Notes: generated from the letters alone by a model not told the origin. A DNA stretch of 64,000 nucleotides from Bos javanicus (GCF_032452875.1 NC_083869.1:123572001-123636000), one strand, 5' to 3'. Shown: positions 12,045 through 23,411, counted from the first letter of the stretch. Program-made: numbers and translations.

Positions 12045-12310
12045 ATAACTGAGTGAATTTGCAGAAAGATTCTAAAGTCTAGTCAGGTCCCTTGAGGCCT
12101 AGTGTGCATTCCCTTTAACGACATTCATTAGTCTGTCTGACATCAATACTGTTCTCAGGTTAATATGTGTAACTTAATGAGGCATTATTTTCAGTTAGAA
12201 AACTCCTGAAGAAGCATGACCTCTCCTGATGAACTAAGCTGATGAACAGATTAATACCGGGCTTGAACAAGTTGACCAAAAAAATGAATCTAACCGGCTT
12301 CTTTTTCTTC
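12045..12310. promoter_or_regulatory. AT-rich candidate conserved non-coding element
   Basis: Transposon-free AT-rich DNA with 'taacttaatgagg', 'cattaattt'-like and 'gattaatacc' motifs in a GC-richer context. Assignment as CNE is inference. Confidence 0.25.
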
Positions 12311-13114
12311 TTTACAGATGGGCTGGACTTGAATTAATTTGCATAAAAAATGCCCATTTCCTAGGGGAAGAAGCAAGAACAGGACCCTCTTTGGCTCTGT
12401 GATTTGTCCTCCATGCTTGCTGTTTTCCTCTCCCGACCCCCAGCCCCAGCTCCAAGGAGAGAGAAGAGCAAGGGCCATGGTGTGATGGTGAGGGGAGGAG
12501 CGGGGTGCCTGAAATTAAACAGCGGGAAGGGCCAGAGCACGAACGGGAGCTTTCACATGGTGGCAGAGGAGACACCGAAGTGCACAGTGAGGTCCTGCTG
12601 GCCCTCCGTCATTGCTGGCTTTAAGGGGCTCACTGCTTAGCCCCCGTGCCCAGCACCTAGTAGGCCCTCAGTAGATATTTGCTGCCAGAGCACATTAGGT
12701 GCTCAACACAGGTAGCTCTTGCTGTATCAGTAATTCAAGGAATCATGTGACCCCGAGAGGAGAAAATGCCTATATATATCTTTTGGGTGAGCCAGATGAT
12801 TCCTGGTCCAAGAGTCAAGGATGACCCAAAGGTCAATTTCCTTTGATGACTTGACCCAGTGCCCTTTCCATGGGCAGTTAAAGCCAGCTGCAGTGTGCCA
12901 GCTAACGGGGATGCATTTTCCTTTTTCCCAGGAGAGGGCTGCCAGGCCATCAGGCCATGCCAGTTCACTGCCTGCCCCCTCCTAAACTGAGAACAGAGAG
13001 GGGCTCAGTACCCTCTCTGCACCCACCCTGCTTGCTCAGTGGCCAAATTTCACTCTGAGAGCAAGACTGGCCCTTTTCCCAGTGTCCATAGGCAGGTGTG
13101 GGGTGGGATATACA
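12311..13114. other. Unique DNA, possible MIR/L2 end at 12640-12690
   Basis: 'cccagcacctagtaggccctc' followed by 'agtagatatttgctg' looks like a MIR or L2 3' end. No gene is visible. Confidence 0.4.
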
Positions 13115-13275
13115 GGGAGGCAGAGCTGTGGAGTCAGAGGGACCGGTTGTACAGCTTGGCCACAGTCCAGACAAGAGGCGATGGTGGGAGCATAAGTCAG
13201 CCTCCGTTTTGCAGGGTTGTAGTGAATGTTTGCCCGAGGCTTCCAGCACCTTGCCTGGCACACAGTAGGTCCCTG
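13115..13275 (+). mobile_element. MIR SINE
   Basis: 'gctgtggagtcagagggacc' is the tRNA-side landmark and 'gcaccttgcctggcacacag' the 3' landmark of sense MIR, with a plausible length between. Confidence 0.55.
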
Positions 13276-14034
13276 GGAGATGGTAGCTCTCATTCGCAGT
13301 GCATGATGGAGCTGAGAGTGCGGAAATGGACGCCCCACTGCCTAGCCTCGCGTGCCCTGGCCCAGGAGCTGTTTAGTCTCTGCAGGGAGATGAAAATGGC
13401 AGCGTCTCAGGCTGCAAAGGAAAACCCGCTGGTGGCGCATTGCAAGGAGCTGCTGGGTCTTGGCAGCAGTGGAGAAAGACCAGAGGGTGGGATTCGGTAA
13501 GTGACGAACGCTAACCTTTCACACGTCCCCCGTGTGCTCACACGACACAGACCCAGAACGTGCTGAAGGAGGCTAACCTTTAAAGGTTATGTCCTCTTTC
13601 TCAATTTAAATGAAGTAAGTGTAGGCATCCAAGTACATATATGGTGACTGAACTGTCCCGGGTCACGCCCTCTCTTCCTGTTATATATCCTCCAGATGGG
13701 ACTTGAACGCGATGTCATTACATCACACGTGCTCTGTTCACAGGCACAAGTGACCACGTGCATTTCTGCTGGCAAGAGGCTGAGGGTGTCTTCCATCAGC
13801 CAATGTGGCTTTTAAGTGTATCCGTTTGGGAGCAGGGAGTTCTAAAAAGCAAAGACAGCCCAGAGCCTCTGGTTTCTCAGGGCCAGCGGCTTCTGTGTGT
13901 TGCTTTTGTCCTCAGTGAGTGTTTCTGGCAGAGGATTCAGAAGGGAGGTCAGATGTGCTACCCCAGTCTGAACAGCGGCCTGAGGAGGGGAGGACTGGAC
14001 TCCTGCACAGAGATCGGGCCCCCACACAGACTGC
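13276..14034. other. Unique DNA, no gene seen
   Basis: No repeat or domain recognised. Open frames on both strands at 13758-14140 are unremarkable. Confidence 0.4.
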
Positions 14035-14145
14035 TGGGTGGTCTGGAACTGTTTGCTTCCCATCTCTGGCCTCAGTTTCCGCAGTGTGTAAAATAGAGTC
14101 CTCGAGCGAGTTGTGTCTAAGGATCCTTCTGAGTTGGACCTGACC
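14035..14145 (+). mobile_element. MIR-like fragment
   Basis: 'catctctggcctcagtttcc' followed by 'gcagtgtgtaaaatagag' resembles the sense MIR core. Confidence 0.45.
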
Positions 14146-14510
14146 ATAAGTCCAAGGGAAGCCGGGATGGAGGATGGTGAGCAGAGGAGGCGTGAAGGGT
14201 GACTCTGCTAAGGGAGGCACTGCTGGAAGTCCTGCCTGTACCACTTCAGCCCAGGACCAACTTCCCACCACCAGCCTCTGCGTTTCTTTGCCCAGGGCAT
14301 GTTCTCTGGTCACCAAGTCCTACCCAGCACCCTGTGTGGTAGAACTTCCCTGTCCTGGTATTAATGCTCCAGCCCCGGGAATAGCCATTGGCCAGTGGTG
14401 AGGTAGCTGGTATGTAAATACCTGGACAGCTGTTCTGATGAGATGGGGGGGCACTTATTGTGCACATATGTACAGCCCTGGCTCTCGGTTTGATAATAGC
14501 CTTTTTGGAG

Positions 14511-14706
14511 GGCTTCCTTTATGGCTCAGCTGGTAAAGAATCCGCCTGCAATGTGGAAGACCTGGGTTCGATCCCTGGGTTGGGAAGATCCCCTGGAGAA
14601 GGGAAAGGCTACCCGCTCCAGTATTTTGGCCTGGAGAATTCCATGGACTGTATAGTCTACAGGATCGCAGATCGGACATGACTGAGCCACTTTCACTTTC
14701 ACTTTC
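14511..14706 (+). mobile_element. Bov-tA SINE
   Basis: Full tRNA-derived head with an A-box-like 'tggctcagctggtaaag' and a B-box 'gggttcgatcc', then the BovB-like body and a '(ctttca)n' end. The Pol III boxes look intact. No convincing TSD. Confidence 0.93.
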
Positions 14707-15059
14707 CCCTCCCTGGCTCACTTCCCTTCTGCCCTCAAGTGCTTCTTTCTACCTTAATTGCAGTCATTGAAGCCTTAAGTTTTGCCAACAGGGGACCCAA
14801 AACAAAGACAGTAACTGAGAGGGAGAAAGGCACAGGCAGATTCCAGGTTGGGTACTTGTCCCACCGTTACAGTCAATTATTGGGAGCCCTTTGATCTGCT
14901 TTCCTTCGTGTGTGCTTTACATTATATAATAACAGTAATAAGAATAATAACAGAGCCCTTTTTGCTGAGATGCCCTGAATATACTGAAGGGATGGGAGTG
15001 GCAGGACACTGGACAGACATCCAACACACGGAGTACACTAACGAAGAAGTGAAACTTGT

Positions 15060-15660
15060 CGAATGATGTGTGGATGAATGAATTAATTAGAAAACACATG
15101 AATGAAAGTTCTAGTCACTCAGTCATGTCTGACTCTTTGTGAACCCAGGGACTGTAGCCCGCCAGGCTCCTCTGTCCATGGAATTCCCCGGGCAAGAATA
15201 CTGGAGTGGGTAGCCATTCCCTTCTTTGAGGGATCTTCCCAACCCAAGGAAGGAACCCAGGTCTCCTGCATTGCAGGCAGACCCTTTACCATCTGAGCCA
15301 CCAGGGAAGCCCATGAACTGTTGGGTAAATGAACAGACCAAAGAGTCTTGGAATAAATGCATGAATGAAGTGCTGAATGAATGAGCACAGTCAGGAGTGA
15401 ATGAATGAAGGAAAAGATGAAAGAAGAAATCATATGTGAGGAAACTGGTGCCCAAATGGACAGTGGAAGGATGAGTAGATGAGAGGACACACGTGGGAAT
15501 AGAGGGAATGAATTAACATGTCAATGGGCATGTGAAGAGATGAGTCACAGACCAATACATGAAAAACACCCAAAGAAGAGAATGAATGAATGAATGAACA
15601 AAGAAGTCTAAGAAACAATAAGCAAATATGTAATTATACGAATGCATAAGTGCATGAATG
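15060..15660 (+). repeat. Degenerate (GAAT)n tetranucleotide block
   Basis: Recurring GAATGAATGA-type runs (15076, 15361, 15378, 15404, 15582, 15654) are separated by point-mutated spacer. The block is split by a SINE at 15107-15311, so the array predates that insertion. The antisense of the array gives a spurious FIHS-rich open frame. Confidence 0.7.
15107..15311 (-). mobile_element. Bov-tA SINE inside the GAAT array
   Basis: Antisense ruminant SINE: BovB-like part first ('cactcagtcatgtctgac'), tRNA part last, with the inverted head 'ccaccagggaagcc'. A short possible direct repeat ('catgaa') flanks it. Confidence 0.93.
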
Positions 15661-15929
15661 ATGATGTGTTCTGGCTGGACATGAGAGGGGAATAATTTGT
15701 ATAGCAGAAAACTCTCAAACCTGAGACAGTGTCTCTGCTCAGGTATTGGGGGCCAAGATCTTAGAAAATCAGCATGTTCTTCTCATAAAAATTTCCAAAA
15801 GTGACTTCAGTTTGGATTTAAGAAAAAGGATTTTTAAGCAAATATCTATGATGCAACAAAGTGGGCCGCTCCCCAGGATAAACCCTGGGTTCAGAGACAA
15901 GAGCTAAATGGAACTGACTACCTTGTTTT
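15661..15929. other. Unique DNA, nothing recognised
   Basis: Short AT-leaning segment with no gene or named repeat. Confidence 0.4.
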
Positions 15930-16080
15930 CATAATTAGGTCACAGATAATGACCTATTATATAGGAAACTCCCAGCATGATTTTAATAATTGCTATGTAA
16001 ATAACACATTTACACTGTCTCCTTACAAATTAACCTCTTGGAGGTAGTAATTACTATTGGTGTGGGAAAGTTAGCTAAGC
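15930..16080. promoter_or_regulatory. AT-rich candidate conserved non-coding element
   Basis: Contains 'ttcataattaggtcac', 'taataattgctatgtaa' and 'gtagtaattactatt' close together, with no transposon signature. Enhancer-like appearance only. Confidence 0.3.
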
Positions 16081-16429
16081 AAGCTAGGAATGAGGAAGTG
16101 GGTTGGCATGTTCACCATGATTATCCCGGGAGCCCCCGAGGCCAGGTGATGCTGGGGACAGAGCTCAGGTTTGGGGAAACCTGGGTCCAGGACATCAGGT
16201 GAGTCCCTCCCCAATCTGGGCCTGATCAGCGCCCCCTGTGAAGTGAAGATGGTCTCTAAACGCCCAAACTCCCCGGGTTATCCAGGAGCTCTCACTCTAG
16301 ACCTGGGTCAGGGTCAGAATTTGTCACACCCCCCAACTGTCTTCCCGCAGCTCGGGCTCAGCTTCATCACGGGGTAATAGGGTCTCCATTTCCCCCACCA
16401 GACTGGGGACAAGACTGATCTTGTCCTCA

Positions 16430-16495
16430 GCCTATGTTCAGCACGCAGTGCAGGACCTGCACACAGTAGGTGCTCAGTGAATGCTGGTGAAGGAA
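16430..16495 (+). mobile_element. MIR or L2 3' end
   Basis: 'gcacacagtaggtgctcagtg' plus 'aatgctggtgaa' is the common 3' landmark shared by MIR and L2. Confidence 0.5.
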
Positions 16496-17109
16496 CACTT
16501 GCATCAGGCTGTGTGCCGTGTGGGTTCGAGAAGCTGTTTATTCCCTTTCAGAACAACAAGGCAGGCCTCCTCCCGTCAGCAAGAGGAGCAGGTCTGGGGA
16601 GCACAGCAGTGAGTTTCGTGCAGCTGAGCTGAGCAGCACCCTCATCCAGGGCGTCAGGAACCTGGAGGTGACCCCTGGTGGGCTCAGGGAACCCGTGACC
16701 ACAAGGTACCTTGCGATCTGTCACCTGTAGAACCTCCGCCAGGTCCAGGACCTGTCCCCCATCTCAGCTGACGGTGCTGAGTAGAGACCTTGCGATGCTG
16801 TGGCCGGTCACCTCCACGGCTCTGCCTGGCAGCACTGTCCTGGCAGAACTCCTCCACGCCCTTTGCTCTCTCGAGCAAGTCCAGCCTCGTGGGGTAGCCC
16901 CTAGCAAGTGTCCTGGGAACTGAATTGAGGGGTCCCTCCTCACCTTTTCAGGATGCCAAGAACTGCACCACCCCTCCAGGCCACCTCTGGCTGGGGGAGC
17001 CACAGGTGGCCAGGCAGGCAGCTGAGAACCCTCTTGTGTTTGCTACATTCTTTGGTTTGTTCTTGATCATCACAAATTGCCCTTGGAGACAGAGGAGGAA
17101 GTTATAAAA
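16496..17109. other. GC-rich unique DNA, no gene seen
   Basis: Open frames on both strands (16518-16923 plus, 16684-17003 minus) without domain similarity. No repeat recognised. Confidence 0.4.
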
Positions 17110-18559
17110 ACTTAAAGGAGAAATGGGCAGCCGTTAGCTAAAGTCACAAGACGACAGCAAGCTGAGCAGGAGTCCTTCATCTTAGCTCTGCTTTCTGTCT
17201 GCCCTGATTTTCTCCTTTGATTCCTTCTTCCTTTATTTTCTGTTTGACTTATTTTCTTCTGCCCATTGTGTCGATCAAATATCCTTCACTACCTTTCTTC
17301 TTCTATTGGTTGCAAACGTCTGCACCCTATTTCTCTCCGTTTATTACTTACCTTAACATGAAATGCTACTTGTTTAGAGTTTACATGGTTTAAAGTTAAC
17401 ATCCCTACTCCCTCTGAACAGCACCAAGATCATCAAATATCTTCAGTCTCACATCTTACTGTTGGTTTTATCTAATGCTGCGATTCCATCTTCTTTTTCG
17501 ACCTCTACCAACCTAATTGTTACTATGATCATCATTGTCGGTTCCCCCCTTGTTTCATTGAGGCCTAAATGGTGAGATTTATCCCAAGCACATGGCTATT
17601 TCTACATGCTTTTCCTGCTTTCATTCTATTCTTCCTTCTGAGTCCGATCACTTTCAAAAGTGATCTTTTATTCATTCTTTTAGTAAGATCTGTTAAGCTC
17701 TCTCCATTTTTAATCTGAAATATATTTTTTCCCTCTGTATCAAGTTTTGAGTGATGGTTTAGCCAGAACTTGAATTGTCTTTTGGTAGTTTGGCAACAAC
17801 AGTATTAGTCCAGTGTGTTCGGGCCTCTGTTGCTGCTGTGGGGCAGTCAGCTCTGTATTTGTCTCTCTCAACTGATCTCTTCTTCTCTTGTTGCCTTTTT
17901 CCAATTGGAAACTTCTTTCTCGTGGGTTCCCTCATGCTCCCTTCCATTCACTGCCACTCCACCAGTTCTAACCAGTTTATAGATTTGTTGTGCCTGTTTT
18001 AGAAGTTAAATAAACAAAATAACACTGTATGTCCTCATTTGTGTCTATTTTTTCTTTCTTCTCAACATTATGTTTGTAGTTGTAGGATTAATTCCATTGG
18101 TATGGATGCAGGTATAGATATAAGTATCAGCAGATCAAGAAGTAGATCTAGATATAAATATAGATTATTTTCAAAGCCTTCTTAGGATTCTTCAGGCTTT
18201 CTGAATCTGAAAATTACCTTTCCATAAGTTCTGAAAAGTTCTGGGTCCTTATTTATTTATTTCCTCTTTTATTCCCTTTTCCTATATTCTAGGAAACCTA
18301 TTTCATGTATGATGAATCATCTTATTTTAATCTAATGTCTCTTGATCTCACTTTTATATTTTCCACAATTTACTTTTCTGATCTATATTCTGGAAATGTT
18401 CGTTTTGTTAATATTCCTGTTTACTTATTTTCTCTCTAGTTTCGCCTAACCTGCTCATTCATTCACTGAGTTTTTAATTCACTGGTTCTATATTTCATTT
18501 TTAGAGAAAAAAAAATTTTAACATGCTTGCTTCTTTTTTCATAGTACTTGGTTCCATTC
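17110..18559. other. AT-rich region, probably a decayed LINE
   Basis: Pyrimidine/AT-rich, stop-filled DNA. The part near 18058 ('tctcaacattatgtttgt') recalls antisense L1M sequence, so the whole block may be an eroded antisense L1. I cannot delimit it by eye. Confidence 0.35.
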
Positions 18560-18628
18560 TCATGATTTTTAAAGATAATTTTTAAGACCAGTTTTACGTT
18601 CACAGCAAAGTTTACAGGACGGTATAGG

Positions 18629-18945
18629 CGTTTCCCGTGTCGCCTCTGCCCCCACCACGTGTACCTCCTTTGTTACCCGGCTTCCCCGGTGGCTCAAATG
18701 GTAAAAAGAATCCGCCTGCCATGTGGGAGACCTGGTTCAATCCCTGGGTTGGGAAGATCCCCTGAAAGAGGGCATAGCAGCCCACTCCAGTAATCTTGCC
18801 TGGAGAATCCTCATGGACAGAGGAGCCTGGTGGGCTACAGTTTGTGGGGTCACAAAGAGTCAGACACAGCCGAGCAACAAAGCACAGCACACAGACGTTT
18901 CCCGCATCCTGGCTGCCCCCACCATGTGCAGCCTCCTTCGTTATC
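18629..18945 (+). repeat. 50-bp direct repeat flanking a SINE
   Basis: 18629-18678 and 18896-18945 are about 80 percent alike by hand alignment, sharing 'cgtttcccg', 'ctgcccccacca' and 'cctcctt'. They abut the two ends of the SINE at 18679-18893. They look like a very long, aged target-site duplication. Confidence 0.6.
18679..18893 (+). mobile_element. Bov-tA SINE
   Basis: Sense ruminant SINE with the head 'ggcttccccggtggctc'. The B-box region has lost a G ('cctggttcaatccc'), so Pol III function is doubtful. The body matches other Bov-tA copies here. Confidence 0.93.
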
Positions 18946-19175
18946 AATGCCTGGCTCCCAGAGTGATGTTTGGTGAACCTACATGAAAAAATAGTAACCA
19001 TCAAAATCTATAGTTTACACTAGGGTTCACTCTTAGTGTTGTACATCCTATGGATTTTGATACATATATAATCACATTTATTTCCCATTATAATTGTGTC
19101 AATTATTTTCATTGCCCTAAAAATTCTCTGTGCTCTACCTATTCATCCCCCCAAATGATTTTGATTCTTTTATGT

Positions 19176-19620
19176 CTTTAATATAAACATACTTATATTA
19201 GAGTTTCCCTTGGAATCATTCTATTATGTGAGGTTCTTTAGATTCTCTTCCTATTCTTTTTTATCTGCTACTTCTCATGCATAATGTCTATTCTTCACTG
19301 GTTCTAGAATTTTGGTTTTTAAGCTCCTCTTCACTGGGGCCTTATCTGTGGGAATCCTGTATTGCCAAGTGGAAGGTGTGGCCCACTGAACTACTCTGGA
19401 TTCTTCAGCTCCCCTAGAAATATCACCAGCCTGGGACCAGTTACGGCTTAGTTCCTTGGCTTCTCTGTTCAAAAATCTAACTTATGGGATAAATTAAAAC
19501 CATCAGCCCAAGGGAGGTGCCGATTTGCCTACAATTTTCTAAGGGAACTCTTTGTTGTTACCCTACCAAGAATCCAGATGGAGACAGACTTACTTCCCTA
19601 CAATCTCCTGTGCTTACTGT
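19176..19620. other. AT-rich DNA, no gene; possibly old L1
   Basis: Continues the decayed AT-rich context. No specific family can be named. Confidence 0.35.
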
Positions 19621-19829
19621 GCTAGGCTTAGTTACTCAGTCATGTTCAACTCTTTGCATCCCATGGACAATAGGCTGCCAGCCTCCTCTGTCCATGGGGA
19701 TTCTTCAGGCAAGAATACTGGAGTGGGTTGCCATTCCCCTCTCCAGGGGATCTTCCCAACCCAGGGATTGAACCAGGGCTTCTACAAAGCAGGTGGATTC
19801 TTTACCAGCTGAGCTACCTAGGAAGCCCA
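19621..19829 (-). mobile_element. Bov-tA SINE
   Basis: Antisense full-length copy ending in the inverted head 'gagctacctaggaagccc'. The tRNA-like part is mutated ('gattgaaccagggcttc'). No clear TSD. Confidence 0.92.
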
Positions 19830-20599
19830 TTGCAGACTCCTAGAACTTCTAAATGGAATTTTTTTCTGATACGCTTGTTCACTAAAGACATAGATCTTCA
19901 AAGACTCCAACTCCCTATGGGGGCCATACACCCAAATCCTGGGTTCCCATGACAAAGCCTCCATTATCCTGAGAGAATGCTATGCCTGAGCCCTCGAGTT
20001 CCCAAGACTTACAAGTCTCACTCCCGCCTCCAGCAAGGCAGCCACCCAAGTTTGTATACCTGCCACCCTGGTTGTCAATTCCTCCCCACTCCCTGGAGCT
20101 GAGCCTGTCTTTTCCACTATATTTGAACAAATGTTTCTAGGGCTCGTAGAGGGAGGGTTTTCAGGACAGGAGTCAGAAGCAAGTCTCTGAGATAGGTCTG
20201 TCCCCTGCACCCCCACTACCCTGGGCCCACCTGGGCTGAGTCTGAGGATCCCGGGGAATATCTGGGCAGGGATCCAGGAGGCAGGTGGATTTATGAGTAA
20301 GGGCTCAGCTCACGGGGCCGCGTGTGGACACTGATTTGGAGTACAGCCGACGCGCTCGTTAACATCTCTGGGAACATGCCAGTGTTCACCTGGATGTGTG
20401 GGCATGTTTGTTCCTTTGCCCATGTGCCTGGGTTTGTGTGGGAAGTGCCCAGAGCTTCTGTCCCTGAGGCCTAGACCAGTGACAAATATGAGCGCACACT
20501 CACAGAGCACCATGCCCTGCTGCCTTTAGGGAGGGAGCGATCTAGATTCATATGAGCCCCAAATGGAAAGGCGGTTACCTGGGGCTCTGTCCACACCTA
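19830..20599. other. Unique DNA, no gene seen
   Basis: GC-rich, without named repeats or domain-bearing frames. Confidence 0.4.
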
Positions 20600-20720
20600 G
20601 GTGTCCATCTGGGCTCGGGGGCTTTCTGGGCGTGTGACTTTAGGTAAGTCAGTTCTCTTCCCCGAGCCTCATCTGGAAACCAGAGATAATGAAGTCCACC
20701 TGGCAGGGTGCCCTGGAGAC
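20600..20720 (+). mobile_element. MIR SINE fragment
   Basis: 'gtgtgactttaggtaagtcag' then 'ccccgagcctcatctggaaa' and 'gataatgaag' match the sense MIR core. Confidence 0.6.
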
Positions 20721-21424
20721 TGAGACCACATGGGCAGGTGTGCCAAGCTGCACACAATGATGCCATAGGAAATGCATCAGGCAGCTCTGTGCTCAGTCAG
20801 GGCAGACAGACCTGGGTTCAAGGTGTCATCTAGCAGGATACGTTTGAGTTGGATCTCAGAACGCTCATTCTACCAGGTAGGAAGGGAGGAAGGCTGTCTA
20901 GACAAAGGAACCAGTGTACAAGGGCTGGAGACTGTGCAATGTGGAATGTTCTGGGACGGAGGGTGGTTCTGTGTAGCTGGTGTGGCGGGGGAGGATGGGA
21001 GGGGCTGTAAACTCTGGGGACCTCTAGACCCAGGGGATGGAAGTGGGGACTAAAGTGTTCCAACAGGTCATGGTCAGCCAGAGCTGAGTGTGGGTCAGAG
21101 AACTGGGGTTTTTGAGACAGCAGTCAACAGGAAATGGACATGCCTGTCTTCAGAGGACTCAGACCTTCAAGACCCAGGAAATGACTCCTAACCACTACAC
21201 TCAGTGCCACGAGTCCCTTTCAGTGTCCCTTGTAAATGGATTCTGGAGCTCTGGACAGAGTCCCAAAGGGACACAGCTCTGATTAAAGGGGGCAGAGGCA
21301 ACTGACTCATGGATTGGAGGAAATAAGTTTGCCTAGTAGAGCAGTATGCTACACTGCAAATATTATTTATATAATTAATTGATACTAGTATCAGTATTTC
21401 CTTGATATTATTAATAATAATTAA
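20721..21424. other. Unique DNA; AT-rich at 21345-21424
   Basis: GC-rich first, then an abrupt AT-rich tract ('attatttatataattaattg') that leads into a MIR. No gene. Confidence 0.4.
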
Positions 21425-21600
21425 TGAGCATTATAGCTAACACTTTGTGCCGTGCACTAAGCTAAGTGCTGTGAGTGTGTGTGGGTAGTGTATATATCAG
21501 TTTAATTTCATCCTCAAAAGCCCTCCTAAGGATAATACTAGCTTTATCCTCATTTTACAGATGAGGAAACTGAGGCACAGAGCAGTTGAGCTCACTAAAG
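21425..21600 (-). mobile_element. MIR SINE
   Basis: Well-preserved antisense MIR including 'cattttacagatgaggaaac' and 'tgaggcacagagcagttgag'. Confidence 0.75.
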
Positions 21601-21634
21601 AAATGAAATTGGGTGTAGGGTGGGGGTGCTCCAG

Positions 21635-21755
21635 ACTTGGGGTCAGGTGGGGGTCAGAGTTCCTATTCCCATCTGGCTCCTCACCAAGCTGTGTGCCCTT
21701 GAGCAAATGACTCTACCTTTCTGAGCATCAGTTTCCTCCTCTGTCAAATGAAAGA
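21635..21755 (+). mobile_element. MIR SINE
   Basis: Sense MIR in the orientation opposite to its neighbour: 'aagctgtgtgcccttgagca', 'gagcatcagtttcctcctct', 'gtcaaatgaaagatggg'. The two MIRs form an inverted pair 35 bp apart. Confidence 0.7.
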
Positions 21756-22099
21756 TGGGCTAGGACCCCTGCAGGACCCAAGGCCTAGCAAGGGCTGCAG
21801 AGATGAGAGTCCCCCTCCCTCCATAAGGGGCAGGTGCCAAGTCCCTGCTCTGGGTCCAGGCACCTTCAGGGACGCCCAGAGGAGGGGATGATCCCTTAGA
21901 GAGGGGCTGCCTGGGCCGCCTTCTGGGAATTGCCAGGAGTCTGTGGAGCGCAGAAATCCCAGGGATATGAAACACAGGTGCCGTTTCTGGGATCCAAATA
22001 CCAGCTGGCAGGGAGCAGCGGACCCCGGGGACTAACTCTGCATCCATCCTCAGAGGCGCTGAGCTCCGCAGATGAGACCGGACTCCCCAGCGCAAGGAT
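21756..22099. other. GC-rich unique DNA, no gene seen
   Basis: An open minus-strand frame at 21760-22095 has no recognisable domain and is paralleled by open plus-strand frames. Confidence 0.4.
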
Positions 22100-22330
22100 C
22101 TCTTTGATTACTTCCTAATGATAAACATGCTGAAATTATATTGTCAGCAGTTAATTATCACTTGTTAAACAAGTGTGTGCCCAGATTGCGGGCTTCATTT
22201 CCATAAAGGTTTACAAAAACTTCCTTTCTGTTATTTATGAGGGCTCTCCAAGAGAGAGACACTCATTGTTAGAAACGGAGCTTTTTTAAATGCAGGTTTT
22301 AAAAATAAATAGGTTTTCTTGGCATTCAGT
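22100..22330. promoter_or_regulatory. Candidate conserved enhancer-like element
   Basis: An abrupt AT-rich island after GC-rich DNA, free of transposon signatures. It carries 'gattacttcctaatga', 'cagttaattatcacttg' and 'aaaaataaataggtttt', i.e. several homeobox-type cores. Function is inferred from composition only. Confidence 0.35.
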
Positions 22331-22954
22331 CAGAGCTCATTGTATGAAACAGAAAACACCATCTAGTTTAAGGAAAAGAAAAAGGGGGAGGGGCAGGCAC
22401 TGGTTCCTGAGGGTCCTGCAGAGCTTACTGCACTTGGATCTGACTCAGGTCTGAAACAAGGAGCCCCAGCAGCCCTGTCCATCCTCTCCTCTTGTGGGTC
22501 TCATCTTGGCTCATCTGCTCTTCTGTCTCATTCTTTCTTCTGCAGTCAGGTTTTCTCAGCTTCTTACTCACCTGCACAGATGGCCCTCCTGGCTCTTGTA
22601 GACATCACACACCCTGGCATCCAAGCCCAGCAAAGGCAATGGGTCAGACCCAGCTCACCGGTACCCTGAACAAATCCTTAGCCTTGCTGATGCATGTCTG
22701 TCTCCAGGGCCAAGTCCTGCCTTACACAGTTAGTATGTGTCAAAGGTCATCATAGGAGCTGATGGTAACTGTGCCTGGTATAAAAGATGTATAGCTGCTA
22801 CTGTTGTTGCTAGGGTGTGGATTTTATGACAATCACAACAGTAGCAGCAATTACAATGATACTGTTCCCTGAGCAGACTGTACTGGAGAAAGAGGGGTAG
22901 ATGACAGCTGTGTTGGTCAGACCCTCACTGGGTGGCCAAGAGACCCAGAGCAGG
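22331..22954. other. Unique DNA, no gene seen
   Basis: Mixed composition without recognised repeats. A short plus-strand frame at 22492-22755 has no domain. Confidence 0.4.
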
Positions 22955-23080
22955 TACTGTGGGACCTCAGCCCTGAGCCACGAGCCCTGACTTCCTGGAC
23001 TGTAAGAACAGATCCTTGAAGGGATAAACTGAGGTCATCAGCACACAATAGTTGCTCAATAAATGCTGGCTTGCTTTCCA
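22955..23080 (+). mobile_element. MIR or L2 3' end
   Basis: 'cagcacacaatagttgctca' followed by 'ataaatgctggcttg' is the typical 3' terminus of these ancient families. Confidence 0.5.
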
Positions 23081-23393
23081 GCCCAACAACCGGTAAATGC
23101 CCAACGAACGGAGGAAAGGAGAAGACATACTTGGTATATGGGGTGAATGAATAAGGTGTCTAGTTTATAGTACTCATCTCAGCATCAGGAACATACTATG
23201 TTCTCAATAAACATCACGTGTTATGATTATTAACCTTTCAAGGTTCAGTGTGAAGCACTGGGTTAGGGAGGGGGAGGGAGGGGAGACTGGAGAGATGAGG
23301 CTGGAGAGAAGCCTGAGAGAGGCAGGGTGGGCCCCACCCCCAGGTCACCTCTCCCTCCATCTCCAGCTGTAACTGGAGTTCTAATTTCTAATC

Positions 23394-23411
23394 TTTTTTT
23401 TTTTTTTTTTT
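23394..23411 (+). repeat. Poly-T tract (T18)
   Basis: Eighteen T residues in unique DNA. No element attached to it on the minus strand could be recognised. Confidence 0.8.

Larger units (their letters stand above)
18560..19175. mobile_element. Ancient mammal-wide L1-type fragment, split by a SINE
   Basis: Blocks 'atctatagtttacactagg', 'ttcactcttagtgttgtaca' and 'ccctaaaaattctctgtgct' follow the order of a well-known old mammalian repeat, likely L1M class. A Bov-tA SINE interrupts it at 18679. Confidence 0.5.

Noticed and set aside
15060..15660. CRISPR-like regular repeat
   Set aside because: Short tetranucleotide array in a mammalian genome; no repeat-spacer structure.
17110..18559. Possible processed pseudogene
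   Set aside because: No long homologous frame, poly-A tail or flanking direct repeat found; better explained as a decayed LINE.
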